Shown here one piece after another: positions 53,476-62,166 of a DNA stretch of 64,000 nt. A program made the translations under genes and the position numbers. Below the pieces are notes generated by a model. That model did no database searches. It was not told the origin of the DNA and saw only the letters and a program-made list of their open reading frames with translations. This stretch comes from Nostoc sp. ATCC 53789 (lineage in GTDB: Bacteria; Cyanobacteriota; Cyanobacteriia; Cyanobacteriales; Nostocaceae): assembly GCF_009873495.1 (NCBI RefSeq), contig NZ_CP046703.1, forward strand, positions 1,550,001 to 1,614,000, read 5' to 3'. Every line of letters starts with the position of its first letter. Positions within the stretch are counted from its first letter, which is position 1.

Positions 53476-55737
53476 TTAAGGAATGCTCCAGGTAAGCAGT
53501 TGTTTTTGAATTTCAGACATGGGATAAGCTAAATCTCGGTCTTCGCCTTTTCTTGCAAAGACGATGCCTAAAAGCCGATTTTGCGAATCAATTACAGGAC
53601 TGCCAGAATAACCGGGTTTGAGTGCAGCTTGAGATATTTCTAATTGCTGATTTTGATAGCTGATTTGTCCTGATTGCATAGACCAGGATTTGTCTTCACC
53701 TCTTTGGGCAGAATGACCGATAATCCGAATGGGCATTTTTGGAGCGATCGCAGTTGAGGAGATGGGTAGAGGCTGGATATCTTCTGGTAGTTTACCAATA
53801 ACTTCCAAAACGGCTAAATCTAGTTGTTCCTCAGAGGTCATTTTGAACAGCTTGGCATCTCGCCGCATTCGCACTCGGTTAGATGGTGGTGAACTGAAAA
53901 ATTCTACTTGAATATTTTTACCTTGTTCATTGCCATCAAAAATGACATGACGATTGGTGAGGATTAATGTTCGGTTGTCTTCTCGTTTAATTACTGTGCC
54001 AGTGCCAATCTCTATTCCCTGGCGTTCACGGCTAGAAAACTCGGCAGTGATGCGTACCACAGAACGCTTAACAGGTAAGGTTGGATCGTTTTTAGGCAAC
54101 CATTGACGATCATCTTCTACGCTCTTAGCTTGGGTATCGTCTTTCGTTTTCCATAACTGCCTTGCTTCTATATTGTTGTTACTGGCATAGATAAAATTGG
54201 GGTCAATTTGTTCTGCTTTGTCAAACTGTTCAATGGCTTCTTTTAGTTTCCCTTGCTCTTGGAACGTTAAACCCAAACCATTATTAGCTAGAGTATGAGC
54301 CGTGGTTGGAGTTCCAGAATTGTCTTCTGGCAATGTTAAAGCTTTTTGGAAGGCAGTGACTGCTGCATCTAATTTCTTCTGGTCACTCAGAAAAACGCCG
54401 AGATTGTTATAAGCAATAGCCAAGTTAGGGTTGAGTTGAATTGCTTTTTCGTAGGCAGCAACTGCTGCATCTAATTTATTCTGGTCACTCAGCGCATTGC
54501 CAAGATTGTTGTAAGCAATAGCCAAGTTAGGGTTGAGTTGAATTGCTTTTTCGTAGGCGGCAACTGCTGCATCTAATTTCTTCTGCTCATGCAGGGCAAT
54601 GCCCAGACCATTGTAAACATCAGCCAAGTTAGGTTTGAGTTGAATTACTTTTTGGAAAGCGGCAACTGCTGCATCTAATTTCTTCTGCTTATACAGGGCA
54701 ATGCCGAGATTGTAGTAAGCAGCAGCATCGTTGGGTTTGAGTCGAATTGCTTTTTCGTAGACGGCAACTGCTGCATCTAATTTATTCTGTTGTCTTAAGA
54801 CATTGCCGAGATTGTTGTAAGCACCAGAATCGTTAGGGTTGAGTCGAATTGCTTTTTCGTAGACGGCAACTGCTGCATCTAATTTATTCTGTTGTCTTAA
54901 GACATTGCCAAGATTGTTGTAAGCACCAGAATCGTTAGGGTTGAGTCGAATTGCTTTTTCGTAGGCGGCAACTGCTGCATCTAATTTATTCTGCTCTCTC
55001 AGGGCATTGCCGAGATTGTAGTAAGCCTCAGCATCGTTGGGGTTGAGTTGAATTGCTTTTTCGTAGGCGGCAACTGCTGCATCTAATTTATTCTGCTCTC
55101 TCAGGGCAATGCCGAGATTGTAGTAAGCATCAGAATCGTTGGGGTTGAGTTGAATTGCTTTTTGGAAGGCGGCAACTGCTGCATCTAATTTCTTCTGGTC
55201 ACTCAGCGCATTGCCAAGATTGTTGTAAGCAATAGCCAAGTTAGGGTTGAGTTGAATTGCTTTTTCGTAGGCGGCAACTGCTGCATCTAATTTATTCTGG
55301 TCACTCAGCGCATTACCCAGACCGTTGTAAGCAATAGCCAAGTTAGGGTTGAGTTGCAAGGCTTTCTGAAAAGATGCGATCGCCTCCTCTAGTTTTCCTT
55401 GAGCATTTAGCACATAGCCTATACCAACGTAAGCTTTAGCATCATTAGGATTGAGTTGTAATGCTTTCTGGTGCGCCGTTAATGCTTCCTCTAGTTTGCC
55501 CTGCCGCCGCAAAGTATTACCCAAATTGTTATAAGCTTTGCCATTATTGGGTTCAACCTGTAAAACTTTCCGCCAAATTGTCTCTGCTTGGGAGTTATTA
55601 CCCACCGATTCGGCAGCGTCGCCTTGTTTAAATAGCTGTTCAATATTGTTTTGAGCAACTACAAACTGTGGTGTGGTAGCCAGAAATAGAGTTAAAAATA
55701 GAGTAGTAAATATACGGTTGTGCATAATCATGCTCAT
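53476..55737 (-). CDS. TPR-trypsin-like serine protease, exported
   Basis: A large exported protein. A signal peptide (FTTLFLTLFLATTPQFVVA) is followed by about 14 TPRs, many nearly identical (KLDAAVAAYEKAIQLNPN repeated with few changes), then a trypsin-like domain of about 200 residues: TNRHVIFDG (His), LDLAVLEVIG (Asp) and KPGYSGSPVI (Ser). The frame is open another 63 codons upstream to 55926, but those codons are tandem DNA repeats (RFINGVQRLIHEAL), so I start at ATG 55737, with 55731 and 55725 as alternatives. The near-identical repeats imply recent expansion or gene conversion. Substrate unknown. Confidence 0.85.
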   Translation of the reverse strand: MSMIMHNRIFTTLFLTLFLATTPQFVVAQNNIEQLFKQGDAAESVGNNSQAETIWRKVLQVEPNNGKAYNNLGNTLRRQGKLEEALTAHQKALQLNPNDAKAYVGIGYVLNAQGKLEEAIASFQKALQLNPNLAIAYNGLGNALSDQNKLDAAVAAYEKAIQLNPNLAIAYNNLGNALSDQKKLDAAVAAFQKAIQLNPNDSDAYYNLGIALREQNKLDAAVAAYEKAIQLNPNDAEAYYNLGNALREQNKLDAAVAAYEKAIRLNPNDSGAYNNLGNVLRQQNKLDAAVAVYEKAIRLNPNDSGAYNNLGNVLRQQNKLDAAVAVYEKAIRLKPNDAAAYYNLGIALYKQKKLDAAVAAFQKVIQLKPNLADVYNGLGIALHEQKKLDAAVAAYEKAIQLNPNLAIAYNNLGNALSDQNKLDAAVAAYEKAIQLNPNLAIAYNNLGVFLSDQKKLDAAVTAFQKALTLPEDNSGTPTTAHTLANNGLGLTFQEQGKLKEAIEQFDKAEQIDPNFIYASNNNIEARQLWKTKDDTQAKSVEDDRQWLPKNDPTLPVKRSVVRITAEFSSRERQGIEIGTGTVIKREDNRTLILTNRHVIFDGNEQGKNIQVEFFSSPPSNRVRMRRDAKLFKMTSEEQLDLAVLEVIGKLPEDIQPLPISSTAIAPKMPIRIIGHSAQRGEDKSWSMQSGQISYQNQQLEISQAALKPGYSGSPVIDSQNRLLGIVFARKGEDRDLAYPMSEIQKQLLTWSIP

Positions 55738-55806
55738 ACGTTGAATGATTTTATCAGGACTTACCCGAAAATCGCTAAAAACCGGATGAATTTTTGATAA
55801 ATACTC

Positions 55807-55956
55807 GTGAATGAGTCTTTGAACTCCGTTAATGAACCTCAGAGCTTCGTGAATGAGTCTTTGAACTCCGTTAATGAACCTCAGAGCTTCGTGAACGAGT
55901 CTTTGAACTCCGTTAATGAACCTCAAAGCTTCGTGAATGAGTCTTTGATACTCGTG
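55807..55956. repeat. 42-bp tandem repeat upstream of the TPR-protease gene
   Basis: Three full 42-bp units (55807-55848, 55849-55890, 55891-55932) and a partial fourth. Each begins GTGAATGAGTCTTTGAAC (third unit GTGAACGAG) and ends in AAGCTTC or GAGCTTC. The unit is 14 codons long, so the repeat keeps the frame open. The two 21-base halves of each unit resemble each other, suggesting an older 21- or 7-bp repeat. Confidence 0.8.
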
Positions 55957-56115
55957 GATGTAGTTTATAGTTGAGTTTCATATAGACCTAACAAGAACAG
56001 CCCCTTCTCTACTAGCGTTGGGGAAGTAAGATTCAAAGCCTCTCTCCTAAAGGGCTACGGTCTACACACAAATCTTTTAAATTTATCCCACAAGCTTTTG
56101 ATCCCCCCAACCCCC
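55957..56115. other. Spacer upstream of tandem repeat and MITE
   Basis: No gene. Ends in CCCCCCAACCCCCCTTAA, the left part of a larger palindromic repeat whose right part (TAAGGAGGATTTAGGAGGATC) lies past the MITE at about 56373-56393. Confidence 0.4.
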
Positions 56116-56341
56116 CTTAAAAAAGCAGGGCTGATTCATTCCCTAAAGAGCTTTAAAAATCAAGGGTTCTAGCGATTAAAAATTAGTTATTTTGTTACTA
56201 GCGTGTCGATTAAATCAACTATTTGACTGATATTTCAGTGCTTAAATGTTCATCTCTTTGTCACGCTTACTTAGAATTTTCTCGCTAACCATCTTGACAA
56301 ATCCTGTTTGAAATGGAATGAATCAGCCCTGCCTTAAAAAA
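56116..56341. mobile_element. MITE 3: 208-bp element with perfect 18-bp inverted repeats and 9-bp target duplication
   Basis: The element is 56125-56332. The ends GCAGGGCTGATTCATTCC (56125-56142) and GGAATGAATCAGCCCTGC (56315-56332) are perfect inverted repeats. CTTAAAAAA flanks both sides (56116-56124 and 56333-56341). It has split a larger palindromic repeat (CCCCCCAACCCCCC left, GGAGGATTTAGGAGG right), so this is a nested insertion. No coding capacity. Confidence 0.75.
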
Positions 56342-56545
56342 GGGGGCAAAAAACTCTCAAAGTCCTCATTTTTAAGGAGGATTTAGGAGGATCTACAACA
56401 CTTTGGTTTTGTAGAGAGAGGAATGAAAGTGAGGTCAAAGTTTATTAAATACAAAAGCGATCGCTGAAATAATTCTTACCATGCGATCGCTGTTGCTTGG
56501 GCTATTATAATTTGCCATTGCTCCTTACTTCCTGTACAAGAGCCT
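56342..56545. other. Spacer after MITE 3
   Basis: Holds the right half of the interrupted palindrome and two HIP1-like sites (near 56458 and 56483). No gene. Confidence 0.4.
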
Positions 56546-57313
56546 CTAGTTGACGACTGTTAATTTTCTCTCTAGGTCGAATAAAAAGCCGTGGATATAT
56601 TCTTCAGTCCATTCGGCACCATAGAAGCGTTTAAACATCCCTCGTGCTGGGTCTTTTTCAGCCCGATATCGTAGGTATCGCAGTTGGGCTTGCTCGATGG
56701 CTTCTAAATTTTGGGAATCTGTTACAGCTTCTGCCTGCTCTACAAAATCCAGATAAGCTTTTAAATAGTCTTTGAAAGCGGCAAACACCTGAGTTTCTAC
56801 TACAGCCGTTTCTTGGGGACGAGTCCACAGAAAAGCGGGAGAGAAAAAGGGCTGTGCTTCTTCTGGGAAATCTCCTCCCCAAGATAGATGCTGTTGATGG
56901 GCGTGGAAAATGGGCAGAATTGGTTCAGTATATTTTGCCTGATATGCTGAATCATCCCGAAATAGGGGCTGCATATCCAAAGCAATTAGGTGTCCTCCTG
57001 GTAATGTCACCAGATCCGCCCCAAAAAAGGGTAAATCGTAGTTGAGGTGAGGGAAAATCACAAAATTCAGCACTTGCAGCGAATTACCACCCTGGACATG
57101 AGCAGCACGAATTTGGCGTAATTTTGCAGTTTGAAAGGCGTAACTAGTGGTGACAACTTCTTCTTGATTTTTGCCCTTACCCACAACAGCACTTTTGGAC
57201 TCAAACCCAGTGGGGATGGGATAGGGTTCTAAATCCAAGCGCGATCGCATGTAGGCGATCGCATAATCGAGAAATGGCTGATACAGTGTCACGTCGCTTC
57301 GCTCCGAATTCAT
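56546..57313 (-). CDS. pebB: Phycoerythrobilin:ferredoxin oxidoreductase PebB
   Basis: Second step of phycoerythrobilin synthesis: reduces 15,16-dihydrobiliverdin to phycoerythrobilin with electrons from ferredoxin. Ferredoxin-dependent bilin reductase family: [43 protein letters not shown], then DMQPLFRDD and [30 protein letters not shown]. 255 residues. I take ATG 57313, 28 bases after the pebA stop, as start; a GTG at 57358 in frame would overlap pebA by 17 bases. It forms a pebA-pebB operon, the standard order. Confidence 0.9.
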   Translation of the reverse strand: MNSERSDVTLYQPFLDYAIAYMRSRLDLEPYPIPTGFESKSAVVGKGKNQEEVVTTSYAFQTAKLRQIRAAHVQGGNSLQVLNFVIFPHLNYDLPFFGADLVTLPGGHLIALDMQPLFRDDSAYQAKYTEPILPIFHAHQQHLSWGGDFPEEAQPFFSPAFLWTRPQETAVVETQVFAAFKDYLKAYLDFVEQAEAVTDSQNLEAIEQAQLRYLRYRAEKDPARGMFKRFYGAEWTEEYIHGFLFDLERKLTVVN

Positions 57314-57341
57314 AATCCCAATGGCCAATGCCCAATTCCTG

Positions 57342-58076
57342 TTATCTTTTACTTGCACTAACTGCTAGAGGAACAGCATCTTCAAATAAGAACTCATGAA
57401 GAAAACGCTCCGCCCATTCATGACCAAAGTAACTGCTAAACAAACCAGATGCTGGATCTCGGTCTGCACTATATTGGTCATAGTCTTTTTGGGCTTTGAC
57501 AATCCGTTGGATATCTTCTGGATCTTGAAGCGCTTGGGCATCTGCTAGCATTTGCCAATACAAGTTTAAATAATCTTGAAAAGCTTCAAAGACTCGCGTT
57601 GAAACTGTTTCAGCATCTGTTTTGGCAAACAAGAGGTACTTAGAAAAATACTGGTTGGCATCGTAAAACTTCATTTCTAAGTTTTGCGCCAAATCCGGGT
57701 ATTTATTATGGAGATATTTTAGCGGAGCTATATATTTGTTTTGATAATCTTCATCCTGAAACAAAGGCTGAAAGTCAAGCACAATTAGATTTTTGACTTT
57801 ACCAAAGGATAAAAAATCAATCCCTAACAGAGGTAAATCGTAGTTATGACTAGGATAAACCACGCTGTTAAAAATTTGGGCGCTTTCCCCGGCATCAATA
57901 TAGGTATAGCGAATTTTCCGCAACTCTTGAGATTGGTAACACCAACTGCGAATAGTTGCAGGGTTTCTGCCGCGATCGCTAACTTTAAATTCCAAACCAG
58001 GGGGAATGACCCTACTTTGTAAATCAAAGCGCTGAAATAGCTCTTTTTCTAAAAATTCCAGGAAAGGTTTATACAT
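57342..58076 (-). CDS. pebA: 15,16-dihydrobiliverdin:ferredoxin oxidoreductase PebA
   Basis: First step: reduces biliverdin IXa to 15,16-dihydrobiliverdin, which is passed on to PebB. Family features: [67 protein letters not shown] and [31 protein letters not shown] start at ATG 58076 ([13 protein letters not shown]) because the 24 codons before it, from 58148, are unlike PebA. 244 residues is normal. Its presence shows that the organism makes phycoerythrin or another PEB-bearing phycobiliprotein. Confidence 0.92.
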   Translation of the reverse strand: MYKPFLEFLEKELFQRFDLQSRVIPPGLEFKVSDRGRNPATIRSWCYQSQELRKIRYTYIDAGESAQIFNSVVYPSHNYDLPLLGIDFLSFGKVKNLIVLDFQPLFQDEDYQNKYIAPLKYLHNKYPDLAQNLEMKFYDANQYFSKYLLFAKTDAETVSTRVFEAFQDYLNLYWQMLADAQALQDPEDIQRIVKAQKDYDQYSADRDPASGLFSSYFGHEWAERFLHEFLFEDAVPLAVSASKR

Positions 58077-58197
58077 GGAACATGATTTGTTAACCCTTGC
58101 ATGAAAATAAGTGATGGCAATCATGCACGTCTCATTTATGAGAAACAAAGCAACATTCCTTAATAGGGAATTGGGAATTGGTTATTCTCCTCTACTT

Positions 58198-58225
58198 CCC
58201 CATTCCCCATTCCCCATTCCCCACT
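58198..58225. repeat. Heptamer tandem repeat CCCCATT
   Basis: Three CCCCATT units in a row (58198-58218) and a variant CCCCACT (58219-58225). A typical STRR that ends inside the stop codon region of the neighbouring gene. Confidence 0.75.
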
Positions 58226-58799
58226 AACGCCTAGCATGATTCCGAGCGATCATTTGCTCTAGCAGTTCTTGGGAAACACAGCGACGTTCAGAACAATAAG
58301 CCATTAAGTTGACACCATTCATCATTCGCACGGTACTAACCCTGACACGAAAATCATCAGTAATAAACCAACAACGTTCTTGACCTTGGTTATTGTCATA
58401 GTCAGTATCAATCGTCAGCACTCCATCATCGGCAAATCGATACTGGCTGACAACGGGAATGCTCTCAACATAGCCTTGGTTACGGATCAGTTTTCCAGAA
58501 CGCCTCGTTTCGTCGGGAATATCAACCAAAATGGCAGCATTATCATTAGGTAGCCTGGTGTCTAAGTTAGCCTGCCATGCAAAACTCGCACCGCCTGTTG
58601 CTTTAGTAGGGTCTATGCCTTGGTCTTTACAGACTTCTTGGACTTTAGGATCGTCCTTTTCCATGACTTTAATGATCAAATTCGACTGCCCAGACTCATC
58701 CGCTGCCGAGTCAAAATGGTGAACGGAGCGTTCCGTAAACCATGTACCCTCACTTTTATGGAAGAAGTCGATCATTGACAAGGGCGGTATTAGATACAT
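58224..58799 (-). CDS. CpcS/CpeS-family phycobiliprotein lyase
   Basis: A 191-residue lipocalin-like bilin lyase that attaches a bilin to a phycobiliprotein cysteine. Signature: FFHKSEGTWFTERSVHHFDSA at the N-terminus, ILVDIPDETRRSGKLIRNQGYVE in the centre and ERCWFITDDFRVRVSTVRMMNGVNLMAYCSERRC at the end. AAGAGG stands about 11 bases ahead of the ATG at 58799. It lies 147 bases upstream of the pebA start on the same strand, so it could be the first gene of a cpeS-type-pebA-pebB unit. Which subunit and cysteine it serves cannot be told. A second family member is encoded at 63140. Confidence 0.85.
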   Translation of the reverse strand: MYLIPPLSMIDFFHKSEGTWFTERSVHHFDSAADESGQSNLIIKVMEKDDPKVQEVCKDQGIDPTKATGGASFAWQANLDTRLPNDNAAILVDIPDETRRSGKLIRNQGYVESIPVVSQYRFADDGVLTIDTDYDNNQGQERCWFITDDFRVRVSTVRMMNGVNLMAYCSERRCVSQELLEQMIARNHARR

Positions 58800-58915
58800 C
58801 TGTTTTAAAACCTCTTTTTATCAAATTTTGCCGTTATTGAATACTGAGCAATGAGATGAAGTCCCAATTTCGCTAAAGTGTAGAATAACTCCAAAAGTTA
58901 TATTTTTATCAACTG

Positions 58916-59740
58916 ATGACAAATAGTGAAATTCAACTTATTACTAGCGATCGCCCCAGTCCAACTCCAGAAATATTAAAAGCCCTCAAAGCCGGAATCC
59001 CTCTGGATTGGGTCGATTTGTACCGATTCAATCTCAAGGAAGTTGATTTACAACAAGCTAACTTGAGCAAAGCCAAGCTACTAGGAGCAGACCTCAGTGA
59101 GCTAGTCTTGAGTAATGCCGATTTGAGTGGCGCAGATTTGCGAGGCGCTAATCTGCAAGGAGCCGATTTGAGTGGGGCTAATTTGCAGGGAGCCTATTTA
59201 AACCGTGCGAACCTCCAACAAGCCAATCTCAGTGGCGCAAATTTGGAAGGAGCCAAATTGCAAGTAGCACGTTATGATGCACATACGAAATGGCCCCAAG
59301 AATATAACTACAAAGCATCGGGAGCAGTAGGGCCGGGTGCTAATCTCAATGGTGCTTTTCTTAACACCGCTTCTTTACGAAACGCAGATTTACAAGGTGT
59401 TAATCTGCGTGGAGCCTACCTGAGTGGCGCTGACTTGACAGGAGCAAATTTGCAAGGTGCGGCTTTAAGTGGCGCTGATTTGACGAAAGCTTATTTGACT
59501 GGGGCTTGTTTGCGGAATGCTCGATTGACTGGAGCCGATTTGCGGGATGCAGACCTGCGAGCAACTGACCTCTGTGATGCAGAGATGGAGCATCTTCAAA
59601 GTATCGCTGGTGCAGATTTTACTTTAGCCCAAGGACTCACAGAAGCAACTAAAGCTATGCTTAAAAGCCGTCCATATTCAGAACTTGACGTTTGGAACGC
59701 CTACACTCGCACAACAACTCGTGAGAGTTTGAGTGCTTGA
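58916..59740 (+). CDS. Pentapeptide-repeat protein
   Basis: A 274-residue protein of A(D/N)LxxA repeats forming a right-handed quadrilateral beta-helix. One block runs from about 41 to 118 (LQQANLSKAKLLGADLSEL, GADLRGANLQGADLSGANLQ). An irregular insert follows (YDAHTKWPQEYNYKASGAVGPG, 119-141), then a second block to about 235. No signal peptide, enzyme domain or membrane helix, so a cytoplasmic scaffold is likely. Similar proteins often have the KWP insert. It lies between phycobilisome genes, but a role there is only contextual. Confidence 0.88.
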   Translation: MTNSEIQLITSDRPSPTPEILKALKAGIPLDWVDLYRFNLKEVDLQQANLSKAKLLGADLSELVLSNADLSGADLRGANLQGADLSGANLQGAYLNRANLQQANLSGANLEGAKLQVARYDAHTKWPQEYNYKASGAVGPGANLNGAFLNTASLRNADLQGVNLRGAYLSGADLTGANLQGAALSGADLTKAYLTGACLRNARLTGADLRDADLRATDLCDAEMEHLQSIAGADFTLAQGLTEATKAMLKSRPYSELDVWNAYTRTTTRESLSA

Positions 59741-59816
59741 TCGTGGCAATTTTAGATTTTAGATTTGGGATATTAATATCAAGTTCGCTTAATTACTTGA
59801 TAATTTAGTAGTGACT

Positions 59817-60017
59817 TTACAACAGTTGCCAGTTCTTTTTTAAGAGCGCTAAAAACGTAGCATATCCTTCAGAAAAACCCGGTGGATCGGGTAGAGCATA
59901 TTGGGGAAATTCTTTATACGATCGCCAGGCTTCCGAAGCTTTATGCCGCAAATGTAAAGCAGATTCTGAAGAACCTGGTGGTCGCCAAGTCATTTGACCA
60001 GTTTGTATCTCAGTCAC
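59817..60017 (-). CDS. Small hypothetical protein in the phycobilisome region
   Basis: A 66-residue soluble protein (MTEIQTGQMTWRPPGSSESALHL). It begins with GTG at 60017, preceded by a strong GAGGAGG five bases away, which is the best ribosome site in this neighbourhood and argues that the minus-strand frame is real. The opposing plus-strand frame (59882-60124) has none. Text such as GFSEGYATFLALLKKNW reads like a conserved helical tail. No family is recognised. The HEAT-repeat gene lies upstream on the same strand, 146 bases away. Confidence 0.6.
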   Translation of the reverse strand: MTEIQTGQMTWRPPGSSESALHLRHKASEAWRSYKEFPQYALPDPPGFSEGYATFLALLKKNWQLL

Positions 60018-60163
60018 AAATGCCTCCTCATCTCAAAAAAGTTGATCTTTTCTTCCAGATTTTGGCAGATTACCCGGATATTTTGGTCAAATTTAAGGTA
60101 AAAAAACATTTTGCCTATTGTTGAAATAAATCTTATCACAAGATTCGGCACAAACCCATATCG

Positions 60164-60826
60164 CTATTGTGGCAACAAGTCTTCTAAAGCAGCTCCGACA
60201 ACTCGGTGATCCTCATCCTGTCTAAGTTGGTTCAGGGCTACTTTTGCTTCCGGCTCGTCAAAGCGTTTGAGGGCATAGCTAACTCGCACGCGCATCCGCC
60301 AAGATTCATCATTCACTAACGTTAGCATTTGGGATAGTGCCGCAGTATTTTGGCTAGAATCAGCTAGTAAACCGAGTCCATCAACAGAGGATTCCTGAAC
60401 TGTGAAATCTTCATCTTTTAAACCTTGAACGCAGATATCAAATAGTTCTTCAGGACAATTCATTTCAGCGATCGCAGCTAAAATGCTCCGCTTAACTAGC
60501 CAGTGGTCATCTTGATAAAATGCCATAACTAGATGAGAAACTGCGACTCTACCAAATAGCGACAAAGAATTTGCCGCCTCAGCTCGCACGTTGGGGGTAT
60601 CGTCAAATTTCATAATTTGCATCAACGCAGCAAAAGATTCTGCTGATTGTTGATTACCCAAACCCCTAGCTACAAAAGAACGCACCAAAAATTCTGAGTC
60701 ATGAAGTTTACTTGCTAAAAGAGGAACTGCAACTTCTGATTCATAATCATTGAGGGCTGCGATCGCCTTCAAACGATGGTGAAAATCTGGGTTCTTCAGT
60801 TCAGTTTGGATTTGATCGATTTCCAT
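60164..60826 (-). CDS. HEAT-repeat protein, possible bilin lyase/chaperone relative
   Basis: A 220-residue all-helical protein with about six HEAT repeats (LKAIAALNDYESEVAVPLLASKL; FVARGLGNQQSAESFAALMQIM; VRAEAANSLSLFG; VKRSILAAIAEM; VQESSVDGLGLLAD; MRVRVSYALKRF). HEAT-like proteins of this size include CpcE/CpcF lyase subunits, CpeZ chaperones and NblB. The position in a phycoerythrin island is suggestive, but the sequence does not separate these from a general HEAT protein. ATG at 60826. It is divergent from the phycobiliprotein-like gene, 100 bases away. Confidence 0.75.
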   Translation of the reverse strand: MEIDQIQTELKNPDFHHRLKAIAALNDYESEVAVPLLASKLHDSEFLVRSFVARGLGNQQSAESFAALMQIMKFDDTPNVRAEAANSLSLFGRVAVSHLVMAFYQDDHWLVKRSILAAIAEMNCPEELFDICVQGLKDEDFTVQESSVDGLGLLADSSQNTAALSQMLTLVNDESWRMRVRVSYALKRFDEPEAKVALNQLRQDEDHRVVGAALEDLLPQ

Positions 60827-60926
60827 AGGTGCATTTGGTAGAGCTATCTTTACTTTATTTTACAGATGTCAAAAAATAGCGATCGCATTTGGGAAGATTT
60901 AACGCAATACCCTAAACTCTTAACCA

Positions 60927-61508
60927 ATGACTCAATTAAGCGAAACTGTCAAAGAATTAATCGCCAAAGCTAGAATTATCAGCTTTGCTGAGTGGGATAA
61001 ATCTCATTCCAAAGCAGCAATCGCCATATTCCAAGCTGCGGATGATGCTTTCCGTTATCTGAGCGACGAAGATTTATTACAGATTCAAACCAAGTCATCC
61101 GATAATTCTGAGTTGATTCCTATTGCTGTGTCGTTACGCGATCGCGCCGCCGAAATTGTTGATGAAGCTAGAGAGCAGGTTTTGACTACCTATCCTGAAA
61201 TTATCCAGCCTGGAGGTGGTCTTTATCCGCCTGAACGCGCCCAAGCTTGCTGGCGAGATTTTTGGCATTTTCTCCGTTGTATTACTTATGGCATAGCGGG
61301 TGGACACGCTGAGTATACAAATCCCACAGGACTGCACTATATGAACTTACTCTATCAGGAATTACAAGTTCCATTAGATGCAATGCTCTTAGGTTTAAAA
61401 AGCATTAAAGCTGCTAGTTTGAAACGCTGCCCAGTCAATCAGCAAGAAATTCTTAATCCCTATTTTGACCATTTAATCACCCAACTGGCTACTTTTCAAA
61501 TTCGGTAA
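60927..61508 (+). CDS. Orphan phycobiliprotein-like protein
   Basis: A 193-residue globin-fold protein of the phycobilisome family, but not a standard alpha or beta subunit. The helix with the bilin-binding cysteine is recognisable (AQACWRDFWHFLRCITYGIAGG): the C-x-R-D pattern, the following Leu-Arg and Thr-Tyr match phycobiliproteins. HYMNLLYQELQVPLDAMLLGLKSIKAASLKR matches the next helix. The N-terminus (MTQLSETVKELIAKARIIS) and the chain length (usual ~161-177) are atypical. It may carry a bilin or be a degenerate assembly factor. It stands alone upstream of the linker gene. Confidence 0.75.
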   Translation: MTQLSETVKELIAKARIISFAEWDKSHSKAAIAIFQAADDAFRYLSDEDLLQIQTKSSDNSELIPIAVSLRDRAAEIVDEAREQVLTTYPEIIQPGGGLYPPERAQACWRDFWHFLRCITYGIAGGHAEYTNPTGLHYMNLLYQELQVPLDAMLLGLKSIKAASLKRCPVNQQEILNPYFDHLITQLATFQIR

Positions 61509-62097
61509 GGTAAGTGAGCGTGAATAATTCAAGGTTTGTAGTCACGGCTAGAGTTGCTTACTAAGAGCCAATTTAATTGAATTTACATTACGTAATATAG
61601 TTTGATTTATTCTTGCCCACTTACCAAGATTAACTTTAATAAATCAGCACTATAAATACTCTTGCTCAAGGGAAAACAACAATACAATCGCCTGTATCCC
61701 AATCTCAAATCAAATTCTAAAAACAAGCTTAAATTTATCTAAAGTATTATCTAACTTAACAAAATTTAATAAATATGGTTTCGGCATCGTATCAGAATGT
61801 GTAAAGGTATTTAATGATGTAAAAACTTAAATAATTAAAACTAATAAGGATTTAAAGTCTCTATGACCTTTCCTTTGTCACAAAGATGTAAAGTTTTTTA
61901 ACATCTGCTGAATTCCTTCTCATAAAATCTAGTTGTTAACTGGGAGATAGTTTGAATAGCTTTTAGACCAGCATCACGATTAGGGTTTGCTCAATTCTGC
62001 CGTCAGTTGTCATATACAAAGATATCTAACGCACTTTAAAAAAATAAAGTTTTACAAATGCTAGTCAGTAGCAAAAATAACTGACAACTGAGGCGAA
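61509..62097. other. Long leader/promoter region before the rod linker
   Basis: About 590 AT-rich bases with no gene. It starts with a weak REP-like phrase (GTTTGTAGTCACGGC near 61534). It likely holds the linker promoter; no known light-response operator was recognised. Confidence 0.4.
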
Positions 62098-62122
62098 ATT
62101 CTACCCCTTATGGGGGTAGAAT
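62098..62122 (+). promoter_or_regulatory. Leader hairpin upstream of rod-linker start
   Basis: ATTCTACCCC (62098-62107) pairs perfectly with GGGGTAGAAT (62113-62122) around the loop TTATG. It ends 44 bases before the ATG, with AGGGAG ahead of that start. It could control mRNA stability or stop upstream transcription. Confidence 0.45.
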
Positions 62123-62166
62123 GCTCAAAAATTTCATTTAATTTACGTTTTTAGGGAGATACTTCA

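Noticed and set aside
55738..55926. N-terminal 63-residue extension of the TPR-protease
   Set aside because: It is a translation of the 42-bp tandem DNA repeat; the signal peptide begins after it.
55807..55956. CRISPR array
   Set aside because: The units are directly abutting 42-bp tandem repeats with no variable spacers, and no cas gene is in the window.
59882..60124. 80-codon plus-strand frame opposite the small GTG-start gene
   Set aside because: It has no ribosome site, while the minus-strand frame has GAGGAGG at ideal distance and a more protein-like sequence.
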